DNA of 64,000 nucleotides from Coprinellus micaceus (taxonomy: Eukaryota > Basidiomycota > Agaricomycetes > Agaricales > Psathyrellaceae), in assembly GCA_951394405.1 (NCBI GenBank), contig OX596338.1, positions 4,340,001-4,404,000 of the forward strand. Direction: 5' to 3'. The position numbers and the translations under genes were made by a program. The notes below the pieces were generated by a model, which was given only the letters and a program-made list of their open reading frames with translations, did no database searches and had not been told where the DNA came from. Shown in pieces: positions 55,991 to 64,000 of this stretch. Each line of letters begins with the position of its first letter. Within the stretch, counting starts at the first letter, position 1.

Positions 55991-58940
55991 CCCTTCTAAG
56001 GGTTCACCCCCACCTCATGCGGCCTCGCCGCATCCTCCCACTCTTTCTCTCTTGCCGGGCTTCCCTTCCCCCTCGCCGTATCCACCTCCTTCTACTCCTT
56101 CCTCGCCTGTGCAGGATCGTGAACGTGTCGTACACATCTGCGAAGCGGGCGATTTCCACACTGAAGCGGGTACGGGGGATGTCCGGGCTCGAGGTAAGGG
56201 CAGCAGTGTTGGACGACAACGCGAGGAACATCCAAATACCCTCGAAGAACCGTTCCACAGCGCCTAAGTTGTGGGTAACCGACAGCGTATGGGCGCTCAT
56301 CTCGTGCGTATGCAACAGAGTGCGTACGTACCCCCTAGTAAACGGCTCCTCGTGCTCCTCCGTCGCGCCACCCCCAACTGCACACTCGCTGGTAAGCTCT
56401 GCGGGGTATCCAGGTTCCTCAGAGCGACGGGGTATCGACACGGTGACACAGCCTTTTAGGCGGGCGGACTGGTTGACACGCGTTACCGCACACCGATCGC
56501 CTCCAAGTGAGGAGGGAGCCTACGCATATGTCAGATTGTAGACGTTCCTTTCCAGCCCTTTCTTGTCCGTTACCGTGACCGCGCTCGAGGAGTCGAGGAA
56601 AGGGGTCAATTAAGAGGAGTCGACAGGAGAGGTTAATGAACAGGAAGGGGGTCGTGGAGCGGGGAAGACGAAGTCCGGCACCACGCCGACATCTGCCCAT
56701 CCTTGAGCCCATCCGGCGTCGGGGAGTTCAATCCCGACTTCGCTCAACAACCTATGCAGAGCGAGGGCTGACGTACGGTTCGGGCTTGAACCAGAGGAAG
56801 AGAAAGGAGAAGGGACAGAAGGAATGGAGGGATATTATAAAGAATAAACAGGGAATAAATAAATGCATCCCAGAACGAGTTTCTCAACCCCAAATCCGTG
56901 AAACAAGACAGAGCGACGAAGCCCGAAACATGTACCAAGAATCGGTATCAAGCAAAAAATGAAACCCCTACCCTCGAAGCCCAATGCGACCAATAGAAGA
57001 TGAATGAAGAGATAAAGCTAACCCAGCCAAGTGCATGTTGAATGTAGGGGTTGAGAAGGGCGATGAATGAATGTACAAGGGGATAACAACGACGAGGAAG
57101 AACGCCGAAGACGTGGGGAGGAAGGGTAACGTAAGCCTCGAAGGCGGAAGTCGGGAAAGATATGAAGTGAAACAGAACAGAAGGAACGATACGAAGTCGA
57201 GACCAGGGAGAGAAAACGAACCGAAAGAAGTGGTCGAACCACCAGTTCAGAAACGCATGAAGGGAACAGAAACGAACGCACGGGAAACTACCGACCGGAA
57301 AGGCCAGAAACCAACAGCCGGAACACAAATGAATTACGCCGAAATGAAACCGCAATGAAGGCTCAAAACGAACGGGGACTAGGGTGAGCGAAAGAAAGGC
57401 CGAAAAACGAACGAACACGACTTTGGGGAGCGAAACGAACGAACAAACCGGGACGAACGGGAGGGAAACTCGGGAGCAAAGTGAGAGAAACAAAGGGCGT
57501 GAAGCGAAGAAACGACGTTGAAGGAACAGAGTAAGACGAGGAGATCGAGTTCAAACACGACACAAAATAGACGTACCCCCACATCATGCGTCCCATGCAC
57601 ACCATTCACCACCCTCAGCTTCGACTCCTTCAGCCTGAGGACACACAGACTCGCCTCCACCAACGACCCCATCTCCCTACCCTACTCCATCCCGCCTCTC
57701 CATGCCTCCCCGCCTCGGCCGAACCTGATTCCGCCGCCTGGACGTCCAGATTCTGCGCCACCTTCTCAGCTCTAATCTCCATATTCCGCACGATCCCCGC
57801 CAAATCGACCGTATACCCATCCACACCCTCATCCAAGTTCGTCAACCTTCCAATCCCTCCCTGGCGCGACCACGATCACGACTCCTGCTGCCCCCAGCAT
57901 ACCGCTCGTAGTAAGTATGTAGACACACCCGTGTTAGGGGTAAGCACTGGGCGAGGTGTCGAGGGGCAAGGGAGAATCCTCGACGAGCGGGGTCGAGGCT
58001 AGAGGTTGGACCCGCAAGACGCGTGAAAATGGCGAAGGGAGTGAGTGGAGACGCCGGTATCAACGAGGCGGTAGCCAGTGAAGTAGACCTTGACACACGC
58101 GACGCCAAACACTGGCAGGAGGAGGATCGCTCAATACTCTTCGGCACCCGATTTAATGAGTACGGGCGTTCCGAAATAGGGCGTTGGAAAGTGCAGCTAC
58201 GACGTCGGGGACGTGTACGTCGAACCGTCCTTCCGTGAAACCTACAGGCGGTCGAGGTCAGCATTGACAGAACAAGGGGAGAGATGGAAGGACGCACCCT
58301 CCGCAGGCCTCAACGTTCCGACACATAGCGCGTCCCCATTCGTCTGCCCCTCCCGGGTCTCTTACGGTAGCTTTGAGTACGGCGTCTCTTTTACGAAGCC
58401 ACGGAGCGGAGGCGATTCAGATGGAGGGGAGGGAGCAGAACTGAACGTGTAGAGCACGCAAACTGAGGGGCTGCGTCCCAGGCTGTCAAGAGAGCTGTGG
58501 TCAGTACGTGCTCGAACGGCTGAAAGGGAACGGCGCAGGGCCGCGAGACGTCCCCCCTCCCCCGAGCTCGACAGAGCAAAAGAGGTATTTATCAATGGGG
58601 TAGGAAGTACATAGGGATAGGAAATGCGTCCGAGGACGATGACGGTAGGAGTTGGGGGGAGGATGCCAGAACCAACGTGGAAGGATGAATGAAGACGACG
58701 ACTCACAAACTCTCGAAGGGCACGCACTTGTACGGTAGCGCCTCCCCAAGCCTCTCGTAGCGTTCCCAGCTGATACATGGGAGGACACTGCGGGACACGG
58801 GTATGAATGGGGTTCAATCCGCCTCGAAGAGGCACTACACTCGCTGCTTGAAGTGGTGACCCTGGGTTCTCTGTCACGAGGGGCCCAAGTCGAAGTCAAA
58901 GTCGAGAAGTCACAGTCGAAGTTGAGAGGTCGCGGTCGAA
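55991..58940 (-). pseudogene. QTRT2: QTRT2-E: full-length but broken QTRT2-like pseudogene
   Basis: Minus strand. Exon 1 (about 58940-58707) includes CISWERYERLGEALPY and ends at GTGAGTCG, with an internal stop. Exon 2 is eroded (about 58500-58320, VCVLYTFSSAPSP). Exon 3 (about 58250-57570) keeps RVPKSIERSSS, PFAIFTRLAGPTSS, LDEGVDGYTVDLAGIVRNMEI and LRVVNGVHGTHD in different frames. Intron 3 (about 57560-56760) is pyrimidine-rich on the minus strand. Exon 4 starts LSEVGIELPDAGWAQGWADVGV and loses frame; the CxCxxC motif is destroyed, but a later open part keeps TRGYVRTLLHTHEMSAHTL and THNLGAVERFFEGI. Confidence 0.75.
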
Positions 58941-59539
58941 GTCGAAGGTATCAAGTACTCGAGGACGAATCGGCCAGCCCTCGGGCTAAACTTGGTGTTT
59001 CCTCCTTCTCATCATTTTAGGCAGGAGATGGTGAAGAATAAGGACCTCGTCGATATCACGATCGCTCGTCGTACGCTGGATACAGGTAAGTAGAATTAGG
59101 GGGAACGCGTTCTGGGTATGTAGGGGGGGTCCCCGAGCGAGTGGCCTGGACTCTGGCGGGCCTGAGGAGAACCCATCGACGAAGATGAGACGGTGATAGA
59201 TCCGTTTTTGTGGAATGGCGGGATGGCGGGGGCCTTTTGACGGTGTGGCGAGGAAGAGCCCGAGTTTGGTCGTTAACCGCGACCAGCTAAGCAACCAGCC
59301 CCCTTCCCTTCGATTTCCCGAGGGGGTACCGGAGAGGAAGGTGCAAGCCCGGAGAACGTAGAACGGCGGACGACCGGAGAGGGCGGCTATCGGGCCTGAT
59401 GGAGTTCGGGTGTGTGACGAGGAGGGTTTTGGTGGGACCTAAATCGAGAGCAGAGTGTCAGGGTTGTGGTCATGGAAAGTGGGGGAGCGGAGAAGGGAAG
59501 GGGTAGAACGCACCCTCCGTATTTCTGAAAGTCATTGAA

Positions 59540-60600
59540 CATACCACACACAGGACGCCGCTCCAGTGTCGGCGTCGCTTGGGTCTCCAGGGTCCCGTGC
59601 CGACACTTGGGGTATCGGGGTGGAAGCAGGAGAACTCATGCAGAACGGAGAAGAGGATTACAATGACGAGTTGGAGTGGGAGGAGGGGTGGTACAGTAGA
59701 TCGACGAGGGCGTTGCTTTCGAGGTTTCTAGGGTATGGCGAATATTAAGCACGAGAACCGGAATCAAAGACGGCAGATGGAGACTCACAAACTCTCAAGT
59801 GGGATACACGCCCGCCTCAGCGCCTCCCTCAAGGTTTACCTTCTATAGTAGCCCGGACTGGTATGCGGGAGGTGTACATAGGGCGGGAGTCTCGAGTTCT
59901 GCGTTTCCTCTGTCACTTGTTGGGCGGGCTGGACGACGGGGACTACCAGAAGATGTGGTTGAGTCGAGGCGGGAGGGGAGAGGGCGGAAGAGAGGGAGAA
60001 TTCGTCGACCTAATCCCCGAGGCTTGGTACCAGGGTGATGGCAGCGTGCCTGACGCAAGGGCGGGTACGTTTAATCCTGCTCGGCTTGTTTCGACGCGTC
60101 GACCTCGAAGGGATCGGGGCCTACTAAGCCATGGGATGGCTTCGTTTCTTCATTCTTGTTGGACGACTACGGCGGGTAATGGGGAGGGGTAGATGGAGAG
60201 GAGGGGAAAGGGTAAGAGAATGGGAGAAGGTGCAAATGATATGGACTGGGATTAGAGGTCAGAAGGAACGGGAGGGCGATAAGGGAGGTACTCACGAGGT
60301 CTCAAAGGCACTCCTGACCGATACGCAGGGGAGTCGCCGCGAACAGGGCGTGGATTCAGCCACCACCTTCGCTTCCTTCTCCTTCCATCTGGAGCATAGC
60401 CGTCGTAGCGATAGGACTTGAGGCCAATGGGCGGGATGGGGAATAGGACTCGAGGGCGAGTCTGTGTAGTTAGAGACCGAACTTGCTCCTTTGGGGTCGG
60501 GGGCCGGGTCGGCGAGAACAAGATGGAGACTTGGTCGACATCGTTATCTTTCGTCGTGGTGGTAGGCCGAGTCATGGCTTCGAGTACGAACGTCGGCTCA
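59540..60600 (-). pseudogene. QTRT2-F: partial tandem fragments of QTRT2 exons 1 and 2
   Basis: Upstream of QTRT2-E on the same strand. An exon 1 fragment near 60400-60280 ends at CGTGAGTAC. A second exon 1 fragment near 60000-59770 (ETPALCTPPAYQSG) ends at GTGAGTC. An exon 2 fragment near 59650-59520 has SARDPGDPSDADTG in the position of TARDPSDTREMPTN. None is coding. The sequence 59000-59100 resembles 60480-60560, which supports a local duplication. Confidence 0.6.
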
Positions 60601-63471
60601 TTTCGTTCACTTGCCAGCTTCGAGGTAGGCTCCCTTCTCGTCCACGATGAGGAAGCAAGGAGACGAGGCTTGAAGGTGGATGGAGGAGAGCAACAATGAC
60701 GATGATGCCGGCCGCGGCATCTGTGCCTGAACGCCGTGGTTAGGGTTTCCCGTCCGCTTTTGGAGAACGGCGCGACGGCGTGAGAACAAGATGCAAGCGC
60801 TGATGCGCTCCGCGCAGATCGGAGAACGAAGCCCGTGTATCTCTTTTCCTTCTCACCGCGTTGGTCCTCGAGTCCTGAGTGGCTCTGGTGATACTGCGTA
60901 AGGGACTAATCATGGATGGGGAGGTAGATATCCTTGAGTTTAGGGTGAGTTCCACCGGGCGTTCCCGCCATGCCCTCTCTGCGCAACCACCTTCCACTTC
61001 GATCTACCCGCCTCCCCAATGGATCACTTCTTCATCCCAGAGTCGCTGTGTGCTGGATTCCCCTCCTTCATTCCGATTCCTTCTTCCCTCTGCCGTCTGT
61101 TACATTCCCTGATACCTGCTCGCCCGGTCCCCTACGCACATCCTTTAATTCCTCCCCGCCCTTAGATTCGCCTTTTACCTCCCCTCCCCTACTATTCCTT
61201 TCACTTCATCCATCTACTCCAAGCCATACTTCTTCCCCATTGAGCTGAACGCAACCGACTCCCCCTGCGACTTCCTTTGCACTGCCGCACTCGCGGTAGA
61301 TAGTGCTCGACTTCGGGCGCCGGGAAGTGTTCCGTCTGACTCGCTCAGGCCTTGCTTCCATCACCCTCGGGCCTGCCTACCCTCAGAATCTCAATTCACC
61401 TACTCCACCAGGTCCTCAGATGCTCCGATGTACCGGCTAGATCAGATACGTATGCACAACCTCAGCGCTCAGCTCCTTCACTCGACGTCGGGGACCACGT
61501 TGTCCTTAGCCATCCTCCTCAAAGCGTAGTGTCCACTCTTGAGATATGGGACCTACTTCTCCTCTTCTACGAACGGCGCACACAATTGCTAACTCCCTCG
61601 CTCTCTCCGAGGTCTTCCTAACTCCCTTCAAGGCTACCTCCCATCCTTCGCTCGCTTACGCTTACTTTGACGCTATTCCTATCATCTGCCCGCTTCGGCT
61701 TATCTCGGTGGCGTCTCCCTAATCCTCTACTCGCTTCCACTCACTCAGTCGTTGAACTCTCTACGAGGGACAACGTCCGAACACGAAGTGAACTCGTAGC
61801 CCCACGAACCTGAGGGAACGCGGGCGACGTACATTAAATACGCACAGAACCTTCAAGGGACTCGCACGTGTAGAGCCTTCCAAGCACTTCGACGTTCCAT
61901 ACACACCGACGCTCGGGGACTTGGAGATTCCAATCTCTCCCAGCGACCTATACACGCGTTTATCCACAGACGATGGATCAACGTACTACGCGGGTGGTGT
62001 ACGGCTGAAACTTGACACTTGACGTTGACTTCCCTTCAGCCGCCTAGGACGTCATCGACACTCCCGCTGCACTCGCGGTAGAAGTTTGTAGTGTTCGACT
62101 TCGACCGTGTTTGTCGGAAAAACCCGACCCCCAGGTCCAACGGCAGTGCCGTTGGACGCTGTTGACATGCCGGTGGACCACGGCCAATGCCGTTTCACCC
62201 CGGTTGGACCTCCCGTTGATCCCTAGCCCGACTGGGTGTTGGACAGGTGTTGGACACAGCAACAGTTATAGGAACATTATAAATGCGAGATGTAATATTT
62301 GGAGTGGCTCCGGATTATTTATCCACGAAACGAAACGACCACCTGACCCCTGCCGAATGGGAGACATCGTTCCGTCACGCCCCCTTCCTGGTCGGGATAT
62401 GGTAGAATGTATTCTCCGCCCTCCCGTCCCGTGCTCGAAGCATACACGGCGGGCTCGACTTACCCTCGCACTCGATCAAATCCGACTTATCAAAAAAAGA
62501 CGAAGAAGAAGAGAGAAAAAAAACCCCGCGTTCCGAGGCGAGGTACCCATCTCGCGCCGGGGTGCGTGACTCGGTAACATTCATCTATTGTGTCCTTCTC
62601 CCGCTCTCCCTGCTTCTAATGTTGTTCCTTTTGTTCTTCCCGTTTCGTTACTTCATATGATCGGTGTTGCGTCGGCTTGCTGCTTCCGGAGCCTAGTGGG
62701 TAGATCTGACAAGGATCCGATGGACAGCACGCCAAGTCAAATGTCCATGGTTTTGAGCTGGGAGCTGGGTATACCTCGTACTAATTCGTCGTCAGAATTT
62801 TGGCTGATCTGTGATATACTCTCACTGGGGCTGCGATTTCTGATATTCTTTATTTCTGACGTAGTGCAGTTCGGCCTGACAATCACGCTGGGCGCTTAAA
62901 GCTGTGGTCATTTGTCACACAGGAAGCGGGAGCCCCATATGGAAAGATGTATTAGGCGCCGAAGATAATCACGCGGCCCATTATTTGAGCGGATCGGGAG
63001 GCTTTGATTCGAAGCTCAGATCCTGTTAGAAGTCCTGACTCCTAACTCAATCCTTACTCAGGAAGCCATACTACAATGATATGCGGTCAGTCTATCTGCG
63101 CCTCGAACGCTGTTCACACCTCATCCGAGAGTCGTAGAAGTTCACAACTTTTATTCCGCATCGCGCCCATGTTGCACTCATGGAGCGAAGATCAAGATCA
63201 TACGTATGATTGTCAGAAGATAGGCCCCTAGGATGAGCCTCTTGTCTCGAGAGATCAGTATCAGAGGTCGAGGTCGAGGAGACAGGGACATCAGATCCTG
63301 GGTTGGTTCTGGGAGCCTGATTGGAAGGTCGAACTCGGCGCCAGGGTGGGGACCCCCAAAGGAAGCACTGTACATATTAGGCTTAATGTGCCCTCACGAA
63401 TTCGTATAAGTGAGTGCAAGTGGGGTCCGAACTTGGAGAAGCCCCACTTCCATTTCCTCCTCATAGTCTCA
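60601..63471. other. Non-coding stretch, partly inverted intergenic repeat
   Basis: The first part (to about 61900) resembles the intergenic units in inverted orientation but is strongly decayed, and no CHAT gene follows. From about 62000 to 63470 I see no coding region that I can support. It contains a short perfect palindrome (62135-62157) and purine-rich low-complexity sequence near 62490-62525. Confidence 0.45.
62135..62157. repeat. 23-bp near-perfect palindrome
   Basis: Eleven bases (GTCCAACGGCA) are mirrored around a single central base, followed by related GGTGGACC, CAATGCCG and GTTGGACC words up to about 62260. No other copy was seen in the window. Confidence 0.5.
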
Positions 63472-64000
63472 ATGCAGGCCTCGACCTTCAAACCCCCATG
63501 CCAAAAGTGTTCGTCCCGATGGCGGATTCCCAAGTTCTGCCTATCGCCAAGTCTACATCTTTTCTTCCTCAGATTGGTTATCGCCTTCTTGATTTTACTT
63601 CTCGTCGCTTGGTTTATGAAGATCAAATACCGAGCAGGATCAAATGGCAGTCTAATCCTCCCCGTAATCCTCGTTGCATTCATCCTAGTTCATCACATTG
63701 GAACGCACGTCCTTCAGCCTTCGTTTAATACACGCCTCTTCCCCGTCGCTAACCCATCCTGTAGTGCCTTCGGCCCTCGCCTGTTCCCAATCTTTGTATG
63801 TATCGACATTCCTTTGGCATGCTTAGAGACAATTGGTGAGTTATCCAAACCCTCCATGCTGTGTTATCCATGCTGAACTACCGGGACGTGGAGCGTCTGG
63901 TGCGACGGCTATCGTAGTGACCCTAAACGTAGCAACTATCTCCCCAACTTGGGATGTTCCGTCGTATATGAAGAACATCGCCCTAGCTACTGCCCTTGTC
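63472..64000 (+). CDS. M2: start of a second multi-pass membrane protein, cut by the window end
   Basis: Paralogue of M1 on the opposite strand. Exon 1 from the ATG at 63472 (MQASTFKPP) holds two hydrophobic segments, LHLFFLRLVIAFLILLLVAW and LILPVILVAFILVHHIGTH. By alignment to M1, exon 1 should end just after the codon for Gly of HHIGT (about 63703), where M1 has GTACGT but M2 has GCACGT, so a GC-AG intron is possible; reading on without splicing also stays open. The next segment, AFGPRLFPIFVCIDIPLACLETI, matches M1 exon 2 and ends at GTGAGT (about 63835). The rest lies beyond the window. Even the 5' flank resembles that of M1. Confidence 0.6.

Overview
The window looks like nuclear DNA of an agaricomycete fungus. 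Genes have many short spliceosomal introns (GT..AG, mostly about 47-62 nt). The families are a tetratricopeptide-CHAT protease-like protein, a eukaryotic queuine tRNA-ribosyltransferase accessory subunit (QTRT2-like), and a multi-pass membrane protein family that I associate with Rhizoctonia/Ceratobasidium-type genomes. The species assignment is inference; nothing here is bacterial.

Layout. The dominant structure is a repeatedly duplicated and partly inverted cassette of two unrelated genes: a TPR-CHAT gene and a QTRT2-like gene, transcribed divergently from a shared intergenic segment of about 2.5-3 kb, with QTRT2 converging on the next CHAT gene. Left half: CHAT-0 (partial, -, 1-1462), intergenic segment, QTRT2-Z remnant (+, 4.1-5.5 kb); an island of single-copy DNA with an unknown gene (-, 5.8-6.8 kb) and a small secreted-protein gene (+, 7.5-7.9 kb); QTRT2-A (+, 10.2-13.1 kb, the only nearly intact copy); CHAT-1 (-, 13.9-18.4 kb); intergenic segment; QTRT2-B pseudogene (+, 21.0-24.5 kb); CHAT-2 (-, 25.1-30.2 kb); intergenic segment; QTRT2-C pseudogene (+, 33.1-36.1 kb). 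Near 36.2 kb the orientation flips: QTRT2-G remnant (-, 38.1-36.3 kb), inverted intergenic segment, membrane-protein gene M1 (-, 42.1-39.8 kb), QTRT2-D pseudogene (-, 47.7-42.7 kb), inverted intergenic segment, CHAT-3 (+, 50.9-55.2 kb), QTRT2-E (-, 58.9-56.0 kb) and QTRT2-F fragments (-, 60.6-59.5 kb), then non-coding sequence and the start of a second membrane-protein gene M2 (+, from 63.47 kb) cut by the window end.

Function. The three complete CHAT genes each keep a caspase-like His/Cys pair behind about 15 TPR-like repeats, so they look like functional peptidase-type scaffold proteins of unknown target. The QTRT2-like copies derive from the non-catalytic, zinc-binding partner of the tRNA queuosine enzyme; at least seven of eight copies are broken by frameshifts, stops or lost splice sites. 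The simplest reading is that CHAT genes are being amplified and conserved while QTRT2 pieces travel along and decay. No functional partnership between the two families is demonstrated. Exon boundaries were read by eye from splice motifs and comparison among copies; the 5' ends of the CHAT genes are the least certain.
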